This document shows positions 15,660 to 23,366 of a DNA stretch of 36,664 nucleotides, one piece after another. The stretch is from positions 1 through 36,664 of the forward strand of contig CALHIW010000013.1 in the NCBI GenBank assembly GCA_938030905.1, read 5' to 3'. The notes under the pieces were generated by a model. It was not told where the DNA came from. It worked only from the letters and a program-made list of their open reading frames with translations, and did no database searches. Source of the stretch: Candidatus Methanomethylicia archaeon. GTDB lineage: Archaea; Thermoproteota; Methanomethylicia; CALHIW01. Position 1 is the stretch's first letter; each line of letters begins with the position of its first letter. The translations under genes and the position numbers were made by a program.

Positions 15660-16467
15660 TAAGCCTCAACTCACCAGTTATCTCAAGAAGTAATTTTCTT
15701 GTAGCTGAAGCTATGAATGGGGTTGTTGATGGGGGGTAGATGGGTATTTCAAGATCATTACCTTTAACATCAACCACTACACCTCCAGCCTTCCTAACTA
15801 TGAATACAGCAGCTGTTAAATCTGTACTTCTAAGAAAACCTCTTAAATCAATAAAGGCATCAGCAGCGCCTGAAGCTACAAGACAAATTTCAAGAGCATC
15901 TGTACCTAAAAACCTTACATGTGCGGCCTTTTCAAGTATTGATGAAATCCTAGCAATATAGCCTGGAATCCTACCCTTAACATTTAGATCAGCAGATATT
16001 AATGCCTCCCTAATACTTTCAATACTTGAAACCCTAATAGACTTACCGTTTAAATATGCTCCATAATCTCTTTCAGCATAGTATACATCTCCATTAACAA
16101 TGTTTACTACACCACCAGCAATAACACTACTTAACATAACTCCCTCAGCAATAGCTATTGAAGTACTAAAGCATGGATAACCACGTACAGCATTAACACT
16201 ACCATCTATTGGATCAACAATAATGTATGGAGAACCACCACACCCAATAATAATTTCTCCACTCTCCTCACTTACAATAGTAGCATTATTAAAATACCTC
16301 CTCAACGACTCAATAATAGACTCCTCAGCAACAAGATCTATAAGCTTCATTTCATCACCGAAGACGTTACGTTGAATAGGCTGTTTATAGCTTGAATACT
16401 TCATACAGTCTAAAACCCTACTCCTACATTGAAGTAGAGTCTGCACTACAATATTAAAATATTTCAT
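15640..16467 (-). CDS. Inositol monophosphatase / fructose-1,6-bisphosphatase family protein
   Basis: Mg-dependent, Li-sensitive-type sugar phosphatase of 275 residues. In archaea such proteins often hydrolyse both inositol-1-phosphate and fructose-1,6-bisphosphate. Motifs are IVSEESGE at 64-71 (Glu metal ligands), VDPIDGSVNAVRGYPCF at 84-100 (D85, D88) and, in the C-terminal half, TDALEICLVASGAADAFID. The last motif RSTDLTAAVFIVRKAGG supplies the third Asp. Substrate cannot be told from sequence. It leads the operon with DUF429 and the export-family protein, and its TATA region is shared with the divergent endonuclease III pseudogene. Confidence 0.82.
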   Translation of the reverse strand: MKYFNIVVQTLLQCRSRVLDCMKYSSYKQPIQRNVFGDEMKLIDLVAEESIIESLRRYFNNATIVSEESGEIIIGCGGSPYIIVDPIDGSVNAVRGYPCFSTSIAIAEGVMLSSVIAGGVVNIVNGDVYYAERDYGAYLNGKSIRVSSIESIREALISADLNVKGRIPGYIARISSILEKAAHVRFLGTDALEICLVASGAADAFIDLRGFLRSTDLTAAVFIVRKAGGVVVDVKGNDLEIPIYPPSTTPFIASATRKLLLEITGELRLSESCRY

Positions 16468-16486
16468 AAATGCTCAACTATAAAAC

Positions 16487-16520
16487 AATATTTAAACTTT
16501 AATAACTATAAATTTAAATA
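16487..16520. promoter_or_regulatory. Divergent promoter region, phosphatase operon and nth pseudogene
   Basis: The block AATATTTAAA around 16487-16497 is nearly symmetric and sits about 28-30 bases from both the minus-strand start at 16467 and the plus-strand start at 16525. A second block ATAAATTTAAATA at 16508-16520 is too near the plus-strand start. One TATA element could serve both directions. Confidence 0.4.
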
Positions 16521-16524
16521 CTGT

Positions 16525-17206
16525 ATGCAGATACCATTGGAGATTATAAATAAGCTTGAGGATTGGTATGGTAGAAACTGGTGGAGTAAAGAGGAGGAGT
16601 TTGATGGGATACTCTATAATCCATTTAAGAACTTAATTTTCACAATTCTCTCACAGAGTACCTCAAGTATAAATGCTTATAGGGCATATAGGGGTTTAAG
16701 CTTAAAGTTTTCAATAAATCCTAAAACCCTAGCAAATACTAATGAGGAGGAGATAGCTGAAGCTATTAGGACTAGTGGACTATATAGAGTTAAAGCTAAG
16801 AGAATTAGGGAGGCATCAAAATACATAATCGAGGAACTGAATAGTAGACTAGATGAAGTGTTAAAGCTACCAAGAGAGAAAGCACGGGGAAATACTTAAG
16901 CAGATTCCAGGTGTAGGTGATAAACAACTGATGCAGTTTTATCATGTATATATAGTCCATGTGAGGTAATAGTTATTGATACTCATATGGATAGACTGGC
17001 TAAACATTTAGGTATAGCTAGTGGGGGTATGAAGTATAGTGGAGCACAGAATGCCTTAATAAACTTTATACTTGGAGTAGAATTCTAAGTTGGAAGTAGA
17101 GTAGAGTTTAGGATTACTATGGCTTCTTGCAAAACATACATGTAAAACTAGAAATCCTAGATGTAGTGAGTGTGTTTTAAACATTGTATGTTCCAAGATA
17201 ATATAA
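16525..17206 (+). pseudogene. nth: Endonuclease III (nth) pseudogene
   Basis: Base-excision repair DNA glycosylase/AP lyase gene that is broken. The intact 5' part encodes 124 residues (LIFTILSQSTSSINAYRAY, GLYRVKAKRI). A +1 base in the GGGG near 16888 shifts to KHGEILKQIPGVGDK. One base too few in an A run near 16923 then shifts to TTDAVLSCIYSPCEVIVIDT, which holds the catalytic Asp region (IDTHMDR); the catalytic Lys is in VGDKTT. A TAA interrupts near 17085. Another shift near 17105 gives GLLWLLAKHTCKTRNPRCSE. The Fe-S motif C-x6-C-x2-C-x5-C survives, and the frame ends at 17206. At least three indels and one nonsense codon, in an otherwise well conserved sequence, mean recent inactivation. 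Sequencing error cannot explain the in-frame stop easily. Confidence 0.85.
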
Positions 17207-17304
17207 GTATTTATTTGGAATTTTAATACTACTATACTTAGTATTATTTTGAGTTAAACTTGATAAGCTATATATTCTCTATTGGGTATGTTGATAGAGA
17301 GATT

Positions 17305-17940
17305 ATGTCGGAGAAATTTAGTAAGAAATGGAGTAGAAATGAAAACTCTATTCTCAGCCGAGTAAAGAGGTTATTCCACTCAAAACAGTCACTTAGCGAG
17401 AAGATATTAATGGTAACATTTAGAATTAATAGTTTAAAAACGAGACTTGAACAGGAATCCTATAAGCTTCTACAGCGTGATAGAGATTTATTTGAGAAAT
17501 GCATCCAGGCATTAACATCTAGGGATGAGCTTAGAGCTAAAATATATGCAAATGAGGTTGTAGAGCTTAGAAAGATTACGGGATTAGTTCTGAAGAGTAA
17601 GCTTGCCTTAGAGCAGGTTTCGCTAAGACTTGAAACCATACGTGACTTCGGAAACCTAGTAGCAGTAGTAGCTCCAGTATCGAGGGTTGTAGGAGACTTA
17701 AGAAGTCAGCTCTCAGGATTTATGCCTCAAATAGGTAGTGAACTTGGAGAAATTAGTGAAAGCCTACAGACAATGATTAATGAGGCTGGAATTAATGTTC
17801 AGACAGGATTTGAAATTGAGGCATCAAATGAAGCGCAGAAAATACTTAGTGAAGCAACAGTAGTTGCTGAACAGAAAATGAAGGAGAAACTACCGGAAAT
17901 ACCAATACATCTACCAATAGCATTAAGGGAGAAGATATAG
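17305..17940 (+). CDS. ESCRT-III family protein (CdvB paralogue with MIM2-like motif)
   Basis: Archaeal ESCRT-III (Snf7/CdvB) protein, which polymerises on membranes during cell division or vesicle release and is remodelled by the Vps4-like ATPase CdvC. The frame opens at a TTG at 17260 (226 residues); the ATG at 17305 gives 211 residues beginning MSEKFSKKWSRNENS and is preferred, though a TATA element upstream of the TTG leaves it open. The protein has the long charged helices of the core (RINSLKTRLEQESYKLLQRD, ANEVVELRKITGLVLKSKL, LEQVSLRLETIRDFGNL). The C-terminus KLPEIPIHLP matches a proline-rich MIM2 motif that would dock on the CdvC MIT domain. There is no C-terminal winged helix, so it looks like a CdvB1-type paralogue. 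No cdvA or cdvC lies nearby. Confidence 0.82.
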   Translation: MSEKFSKKWSRNENSILSRVKRLFHSKQSLSEKILMVTFRINSLKTRLEQESYKLLQRDRDLFEKCIQALTSRDELRAKIYANEVVELRKITGLVLKSKLALEQVSLRLETIRDFGNLVAVVAPVSRVVGDLRSQLSGFMPQIGSELGEISESLQTMINEAGINVQTGFEIEASNEAQKILSEATVVAEQKMKEKLPEIPIHLPIALREKI

Positions 17941-17990
17941 TTAAAATAGCAGTCTCACCAGCTATTTAAGTAGTTTAATCTATAAATATT

Positions 17991-18971
17991 ATGGATAGTT
18001 TAGCTTTAGGAATTGATATTGGAGCAACTCATATTAGAGCTGCTATTGGAAATTCAAGTAGAATTCTATTTAAAACATTTGAGGAAACAGTTAATCAAGG
18101 AGATGAATATGCAATTGCAAATCAAATAATTAAACTAGCTAGAAAAATCCCGGAGAAACTCATTAGTAAAATAGTTGGAGTAGGTATTGGATCAATAGGT
18201 CCAGTCAATATTAGGAGGGGAGTAATAGTTAAACCTTCAAACCTACCATTTAGAAAAATTGTTATTACAGAGCCTTTAATAGATAAGTTTAAAACTCCAA
18301 TATATCTAGTTAATGACTGTGTTGCTGCTGTTATTGGTGAAAGATTTTTTGGAGCTGGTAGAAATATAGATAATCTAGTATATGTTACCATTAGTACAGG
18401 TATTGGATGTGGAGCATATGTTAATGGCGGCTTACTCCTAGGTAAGGATGGAAATGCTCATGAGGTTGGGCATATGGTAATAGATTTTAATGGAAGACTT
18501 AAATGTGGATGTGGGGGAAGAGGACATTGGGAAGCATACTGTTCAGGCAAAAACATACCGAAATATGCAAGATTAATATTGAAAAAAGCAGATAAAGTAA
18601 AAGCTGAGAAAAGCCCTCTATACAGGCAGCTTGAAAACCTAACATCTGAAACCATATTTCTAAATGCTAGAATAGGTGATTACCTAGCTTTAAGAATAGT
18701 TGAAGAAGTCGGTAGATTAAACGCTGTAGGATTCGCTAACATTATAAACATGTATGATCCAGCATTAATAACTGTAGGTGGAGCTGTAATCCTTAGAAAT
18801 ATTGATATTACAATACCAATAATAAGGAGAAACATAAACAAATACGCTATAAATAGAATACCTAAAATAACTCCTACACCACTAGGTGAAGATATAGTAT
18901 TGTATGGAGCAATAGCTACAGCGCTTAACCCACCAATACAGCTACAAGATATGGTTAAGACTTCTTTATAA
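17991..18971 (+). CDS. ROK family sugar kinase (glucokinase/hexokinase-like)
   Basis: ATP-dependent sugar kinase of the ROK family, 326 residues, probably phosphorylating glucose or a related hexose to feed glycolysis. The phosphate-binding motif is LGIDIGATHIRAAIG near the N-terminus. VNDCVAAVIGERFFGAG contains the conserved VxND with the catalytic Asp. TISTGIGCGAYVNGGL is the adenosine-side loop. GHMVIDFNGRLKCGCGGRGH is the EVGH/zinc region, reading C-G-C-G-x-x-G-H-x-E, where the third zinc ligand is His rather than the usual Cys. A TATA box (CTATTTAAG, 17962-17970) sits about 25 bases upstream. The 3' end overlaps the convergent NSUN gene by 17 bases. Confidence 0.87.
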   Translation: MDSLALGIDIGATHIRAAIGNSSRILFKTFEETVNQGDEYAIANQIIKLARKIPEKLISKIVGVGIGSIGPVNIRRGVIVKPSNLPFRKIVITEPLIDKFKTPIYLVNDCVAAVIGERFFGAGRNIDNLVYVTISTGIGCGAYVNGGLLLGKDGNAHEVGHMVIDFNGRLKCGCGGRGHWEAYCSGKNIPKYARLILKKADKVKAEKSPLYRQLENLTSETIFLNARIGDYLALRIVEEVGRLNAVGFANIINMYDPALITVGGAVILRNIDITIPIIRRNINKYAINRIPKITPTPLGEDIVLYGAIATALNPPIQLQDMVKTSL

Positions 18972-20136
18972 GTCTAGCTATGAAGTATCCAGATGTATCG
19001 TGAGCATCAGGATAAAACCTCTGTAGTAAATCATAATTCTCAACAATATTTAAGCCTCTTGAAGCAATATAGATAGGCTGCTCATCAACTTTTAAGTTAA
19101 GACTTCTAACAGCATAATCAACTATGAGCTCATTCTCCTCAGGTGTTATTGTACATGTAGAGTATACAATTACACCTCCATCTTTAACTATCTTAGCAGC
19201 TACCTTAATAAATTGTTTCTGATAGTCTGCAAGAGCCTTAACAATTCTATACGTCTTAACATCTTGAAGCTTAGGTCTTACACCAATAGTTGAGCATGGA
19301 GGATCTATAAGAATCCTATCAGCCTTAATCCATGGATAGTAAACATCTAGATAACGTGAATCAGCCTTAAAAACACGAATACAGTTAGCACCAACCCTAC
19401 AAACCTCCCTCCTCAACCTATTAATTCTACGATTAGAATTATCGAAAGCTAAAACTAAGGCATTATCACCTGTAAGCTGAGCTATATGTGTTGTCTTACC
19501 ACCAGGAGCAGCACACATATCAACAATAACCTCACCAGGCTTAGGATCTAGAACAATACTTGTAATTATTGCTGGTAGACTCTGATCAAATATGAGGCCG
19601 CTCCTATACTCCTTAAGATTCTGAATCTTCGGAGTCTCATAAACAGATCTTAATACACGAACTGCAAGCCCATAATTGCACTTAACCATTTCACAACCAT
19701 CAATCTCAGCAATACCCCAACCAACAGGCTCACCATGGGGTGTAGTGATGAGAACCTCATTACCTTTAAAAACACCATCAGCTCTTACAACACCAGGAGC
19801 ATAGAGATCAGCACCCTGATAAACACTTTCAGAAGCATACTTATCAGCAACAACAACCTTACAAGCTACTGGAAGCCTATTAGGACCTTTAACTCTAAAA
19901 TAGAGAGCATCCCTAACCAAACAATCCTTGTAAACCTCAAAGCCTCTAGATAATAAACTCTCATAAACATCGTTAATAGATGCCTTTAAAGTATTAACCC
20001 TAACATAGTATCTACCTGGAGGCTTCCTTAAAGCCTCAATAATACTTTTCAATCTATCCCCAAATACACTACTAAGATTCTCTATAAGCCTCTCATCTAG
20101 AAGTATAGCTTTCGAATACTCAATAAGACCTACCAT
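18955..20136 (-). CDS. NOL1/NOP2/Sun family RNA m5C methyltransferase with PUA domain
   Basis: RNA (cytosine-5) methyltransferase of 393 residues. The N-terminal part (PPGRYYVRVNTLKASINDVY) is the usual NSUN lead-in. It contains a PUA domain at about residues 85-165 (KYASESVYQGADLYAPGVVR, EVLITTPHGEPVGWGIAE). The catalytic domain has motif I DMCAAPGGKTTHIAQLTG. The two reactive cysteines lie in ILIDPPCSTIG (motif IV) and VIVYSTCTITPEENE (motif VI). Target is tRNA or rRNA, unspecified. It follows the aKMT-like gene by 3 bases in one operon, so both are probably co-translated. Overlaps the ROK kinase 3' end by 17 bases. Confidence 0.9.
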   Translation of the reverse strand: MVGLIEYSKAILLDERLIENLSSVFGDRLKSIIEALRKPPGRYYVRVNTLKASINDVYESLLSRGFEVYKDCLVRDALYFRVKGPNRLPVACKVVVADKYASESVYQGADLYAPGVVRADGVFKGNEVLITTPHGEPVGWGIAEIDGCEMVKCNYGLAVRVLRSVYETPKIQNLKEYRSGLIFDQSLPAIITSIVLDPKPGEVIVDMCAAPGGKTTHIAQLTGDNALVLAFDNSNRRINRLRREVCRVGANCIRVFKADSRYLDVYYPWIKADRILIDPPCSTIGVRPKLQDVKTYRIVKALADYQKQFIKVAAKIVKDGGVIVYSTCTITPEENELIVDYAVRSLNLKVDEQPIYIASRGLNIVENYDLLQRFYPDAHDTSGYFIARLIKKS

Positions 20137-20139
20137 AGC

Positions 20140-20631
20140 TTACAGTAAAGAGTCTGGAAGTTTATATAGATAGATTTTATGGATATGAATGCCATGAGTA
20201 TCAATATATTCAACTCTTAAAGGCTTTAATACTGGAACCTCATAGTCATGAGATACTATACGTGAACCATTCTTCATCTCCTCAACTATACGTTTACTAA
20301 GAACCCCTAATGCTTTAGGTGTTAAGTACAGGGTAAGAATATCTACATCACTAATATCAGCCTTAAAAAGGTCCCTCCTAAATATCTTAACATTCCTAAT
20401 ACCCCTACTTCTAATCTCCCTAACTGCTTCACAAATAAGATTATTATCAATCTCATATCCTATACATCTACATCCATACAGCTCAGAAGCAAGAATAAGT
20501 ATTCTACCATCACCACATCCAAGATCAACCAGCAACTCACCTCTTAAAGGCTTAGTAAGCTCAAGCATTCTTAAAGCAACTTCAATAGGTGTCGGTAAAT
20601 AAGGAATTTCCAACCTATATAATCGATACAT
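20140..20631 (-). CDS. aKMT-like class I methyltransferase
   Basis: Small SAM-dependent methyltransferase of 163 residues, close in outline to the crenarchaeal protein-lysine methyltransferase aKMT. The N-terminus has YLPTPIEVALRMLEL (Y-x-P-T-P motif). Motif I is LLVDLGCGDGRILILASEL, the acidic SAM-ribose residue is in IGYEIDNN, and there are TLYLTPKALGVL and RIVSHDYEVP, matching the aKMT pattern of F-L-x-x-N-V and R-V-V-S-H-E-F-E. aKMT methylates lysines on many cellular proteins; this target is inferred only. It is the first gene of an operon with the NSUN methyltransferase. A TATA-like TATTTTAAAAGC is about 27 bases upstream. Confidence 0.8.
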   Translation of the reverse strand: MYRLYRLEIPYLPTPIEVALRMLELTKPLRGELLVDLGCGDGRILILASELYGCRCIGYEIDNNLICEAVREIRSRGIRNVKIFRRDLFKADISDVDILTLYLTPKALGVLSKRIVEEMKNGSRIVSHDYEVPVLKPLRVEYIDTHGIHIHKIYLYKLPDSLL

Positions 20632-21031
20632 AATAATACTTAATACAAATTATTTTAAAAGCTTATCCCATACTACGCCGCCATAGACTCCCAGCCACAA
20701 TTAAGTAAAGATATACATTAACAGTTTACCCCCACCCAAATCCTAATTTTACACAGTACACCATAGCCACTTCACTTACTAACTGTCTTCATATATTCCA
20801 GTTTTCTATGCTGTGCTTCTTTAAAACATATTTTCAAGACTCTTACATATTAAGCCACATTTATATTATACCTACTAAACATTAATTCTGATTTACATCA
20901 TTAATAGATTACATCAGGAGAGTAATGTCCATAATAGCATATTGTAGCTATGAGACTACATATCGGTAAGCAGTAGACAACATGTAGGGGAATAAATAGC
21001 ATAACATATACAATTACATGATTAGAAGAAT
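20632..21031. other. Intergenic region
   Basis: About 400 bases between two minus-strand genes. Apart from the TATA element of the aKMT-like gene (near 20651-20665) I see no gene, RNA or repeat. A minus-strand open frame at 20901-21164 has no protein-like character. Confidence 0.45.
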
Positions 21032-21868
21032 CTAGCTTATATTTGATAGTAGGAATCCTATAAGTGCTACTAGCATTATGTATATCATTACGTTTTTTAC
21101 AGTTTGAGCTTTTTCTGGATTTAGAATTACCTTCAAAATGAGTAGGATATAAAGAACCCCACATACTCCTAGAATTACTGTATATACTAACCCTGCTAGT
21201 TTTGTTAAACCTATTACTATAGCTACTATAACTCCTACTAATGATAGTAGGAATGCTACCTTAGCTGAATTTTCAATACCATATACTGTTACTACTGTTT
21301 TGTAGTTGTATTTTAAATCCCCGCTCATATCCGCTATACTCTTAATGAATTCTCTAGAAGTATTTACCAGGAAAACAACTATTGAGAATAAAATTATAAA
21401 TACCGTTTTCTCGGTTTTAGCTAGTGTTAAGCCGTATATGAATGGACCTGTTACAGCTAAGCTAACTAGAAACTGGCTATATAAATTCCTCCTTAGGAAG
21501 CTATAAATATAGGCTATTATGGAGTATATGAGGGATGTTATGAGGGATGTGAGCGAGGTAAAAACATTTATTACCACTCCTGTTATTAAGAATGCTAGGC
21601 TAATATTCATTATAGATTTAGGTTTAAATATGCCTCTCGGTAATGGCTTCCAAGGCTTATTAATCTTATCCACCTCTAAATCAACAACATCATTAATAAG
21701 CATTGCGGCTGATGAAGCTAGAAACCCTGTAAGAAAGCCTATAATAATATTAATGTAGTTACCAGTTGTATAGTTTTCAGCTACAAAAATAGTGGAGATA
21801 ACAGCCAATCCAGCCATACTGCAGTTCACACATCTAATCATCCTAGTAAACTCAATAATCCTACTCAT
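21032..21868 (-). CDS. UbiA prenyltransferase, probable digeranylgeranylglyceryl phosphate synthase
   Basis: Polytopic membrane prenyltransferase of 278 residues with about eight or nine hydrophobic helices. The first Asp-rich motif is LINDVVDLEVDKINKPWKPL (N59, D60, D63, D67). The second is IADMSGDLKYNYKTV near residues 176-190. The N-terminus (FTRMIRCVNCSMAGLAVIS) follows the pattern R-x-x-N-C-x-x-A-G-x-A of archaeal DGGGP synthases, which attach the second geranylgeranyl chain to the glycerol phosphate of ether lipids. A quinone prenyltransferase is the alternative. It stands alone; TTTATATT at 21889-21897 is the probable TATA box. Confidence 0.83.
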   Translation of the reverse strand: MSRIIEFTRMIRCVNCSMAGLAVISTIFVAENYTTGNYINIIIGFLTGFLASSAAMLINDVVDLEVDKINKPWKPLPRGIFKPKSIMNISLAFLITGVVINVFTSLTSLITSLIYSIIAYIYSFLRRNLYSQFLVSLAVTGPFIYGLTLAKTEKTVFIILFSIVVFLVNTSREFIKSIADMSGDLKYNYKTVVTVYGIENSAKVAFLLSLVGVIVAIVIGLTKLAGLVYTVILGVCGVLYILLILKVILNPEKAQTVKNVMIYIMLVALIGFLLSNIS

Positions 21869-22364
21869 CCTATCAACATTTCAACAAGCAATATAAACCT
21901 ATCTCTAATACTCTATAAATCTACTCATTTAGAAATATATAGATACCAATTCAGTACATGGGAAGCTGATGTCTTTCAAAATTTTAAAACAACATTGGGA
22001 AGCAATTTAACTCTATCTACTATAAATTTAAGCTATCAATTCATTTAAGTTTACATATTCCATTTCCAACTCTACCTACTCTCTTTACGAATTTACTACT
22101 TAAGAATATAAGCTATATAACTGCATAGCTTTAGGCTTACAATCATAACTATTAAAATCTAAGAAGTTTACTACATCTAATAAGTTCATAATCAATACTT
22201 CCCTAAATCATAAATTAAAGTTAAAAGTTAATATGCAAGCTATAGTTTAAGGGTTGAGGTAATAAATATGTTTACTGAAGGTAAAATTTCAAGAGCAACT
22301 AGCTATCTTAAATGATTTAGTAGGTTCACTGAATATTTATATTTATGTATAAAATTAGTAATCT
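21869..22364. other. Intergenic region with a possible short gene relic
   Basis: About 500 bases. Near 22268-22315 a short frame reads MFTEGKISRATSYLK before a stop and continues in the same frame with FSRFTEYLYLC, which vaguely recalls UPF0175-like antitoxins (EGKIS..A). This is too short to call. The promoter of the DUF3782 gene (TATTTATATTTATGTATA, around 22334-22351) is at the right end. Confidence 0.35.
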
Positions 22365-22979
22365 ATGTCTCAAACTAGGTTAAAGGAGAAACTTCTAAAA
22401 TTACTTAGTGAAGATGTAGAGTTTAGATATGCTGTACTTGGCTTACTAGGTATTCAGGAAGTATTAAGTGCAATCAAATCACTCCAAGAACAAGTAGCTA
22501 ACAATACAAGTGCAATCAAATCACTCCAAGAACAAGTAGCTATGCATACTGAGATACTTGAAGTTCATGCTAGAAGTGTTGAGAAAATATCTTCTAAGAT
22601 AGATGCTCTCGGAGTTAGGTGGGGGATCATTACTGAGGAGACATTTAGAGAATCAATAAAGTACCTAGTTGAAGATTTACTAAAGATATATAAGACTGAT
22701 AAATGGATTCATTATGATAGGGACGGATTTGTATATGGTTATCCTAGTACAGTAGAGGCAGATCTCCTAATTAAGAATAAGGAGCACATAATCGTAGAGT
22801 TTAAATCTCATGCTGACAGATCAGATATTAGCGAACTATTTAAAATAGGACAGCTATATGGAAAAATAACTGGAGTAAAACCAAAAATGCTTATGATAGC
22901 CTCAGCAATTAGGAGAAAAGCAAAGGAATTAGCAGATAAGATAGAAATAGAATGTAGGGGAACAGTACTAGAATACTAG
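22365..22979 (+). CDS. DUF3782 protein: coiled coil plus PD-(D/E)XK nuclease-like domain
   Basis: Protein of 204 residues of a group common in crenarchaea. Residues 1-30 are helical. Residues 35-62 are two copies of a 14-residue coiled-coil unit (SAIKSLQEQVA followed by NNT or MHT). Further coiled coil runs to about 82. The C-terminal domain has a PD-(D/E)XK arrangement: VEADLLIKNKEHIIVEFKSH with D133, E145 and K147, preceded by helix residues E91/E92. The nuclease fold is thus plausible and the catalytic triad is present, but the biological role is unknown. Members are often in multiple copies; restriction or repair has been suggested only by fold. It has its own TATA box about 26 bases upstream and no partner gene. 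Confidence 0.72.
   Translation: MSQTRLKEKLLKLLSEDVEFRYAVLGLLGIQEVLSAIKSLQEQVANNTSAIKSLQEQVAMHTEILEVHARSVEKISSKIDALGVRWGIITEETFRESIKYLVEDLLKIYKTDKWIHYDRDGFVYGYPSTVEADLLIKNKEHIIVEFKSHADRSDISELFKIGQLYGKITGVKPKMLMIASAIRRKAKELADKIEIECRGTVLEY
22467..22550 (+). repeat. 42-bp in-frame tandem repeat in the DUF3782 gene
   Basis: Two consecutive 42-base units, the first 33 bases of each identical (AGTGCAATCAAATCACTCCA and following). They encode the repeated 14-residue coiled-coil unit. Perfect identity over 33 bases, including synonymous sites, indicates recent duplication, and more copies could be gained or lost by slippage. Confidence 0.85.
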
Positions 22980-23279
22980 TTATCACTCTTATAAAGTCCT
23001 CATAACCATTAGATATTAGTATCTAAACTTGTATTAGATAGTATATAAGCCTTTTCTATACGGCTTTCCATATGACTTATATGTAGATGTAGAAATGTTA
23101 AGGGATCCCGGGAAGTTGTGGGTTTAAGATAAATACTTAGCTTTCTATTATCTAAGAGTATGAATAAGGCAGCTGTAGATAGATAACTCTAGAGGCTAGG
23201 GGAAATGATAAGTTATGATGATTCAAATAGGGAGGTAAAAATTTATGCAATAGATATTTAAGAATTGCTATTTATCAAA

Positions 23280-23362
23280 AGGATACTGTCAAGTTAGTAC
23301 ATGTAAGCATGTACGGTTAATGGCTTAACTTGACAATATCTACTAAAAGTGAGGAGTATCCT
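23280..23362. repeat. Nested inverted repeat (three concentric stems)
   Basis: Outer arms AGGATACT (23280-23287) and AGTATCCT (23355-23362). Middle arms TGTCAAGTTA (23287-23296) and TAACTTGACA (23326-23335), which are perfect over 10 bases. Inner hairpin GTACATG (23297-23303), loop TAAG, CATGTAC (23308-23314), which is perfect over 7 bases. Unpaired stretches are on the right side only, between inner and middle stems (11 bases) and between middle and outer stems (19 bases). It ends 4 bases before the stop codon of the minus-strand GT4 pseudogene. Confidence 0.8.
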
Positions 23363-23366
23363 AACT

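Noticed and set aside
18122-18655. Minus-strand frames opposite the ROK kinase
   Set aside because: Antisense shadows of a conserved gene; no protein-like features.
20901-21164. Minus-strand open frame of 87 codons in the gap before the UbiA gene
   Set aside because: It overlaps the UbiA 3' end, has low-complexity composition and no recognisable fold or promoter spacing.
23210-23260. ATGATGA near 23215 as the C box of a C/D guide RNA
   Set aside because: No D box (CTGA) or internal D'/C' pair at a suitable distance, and no terminal stem.
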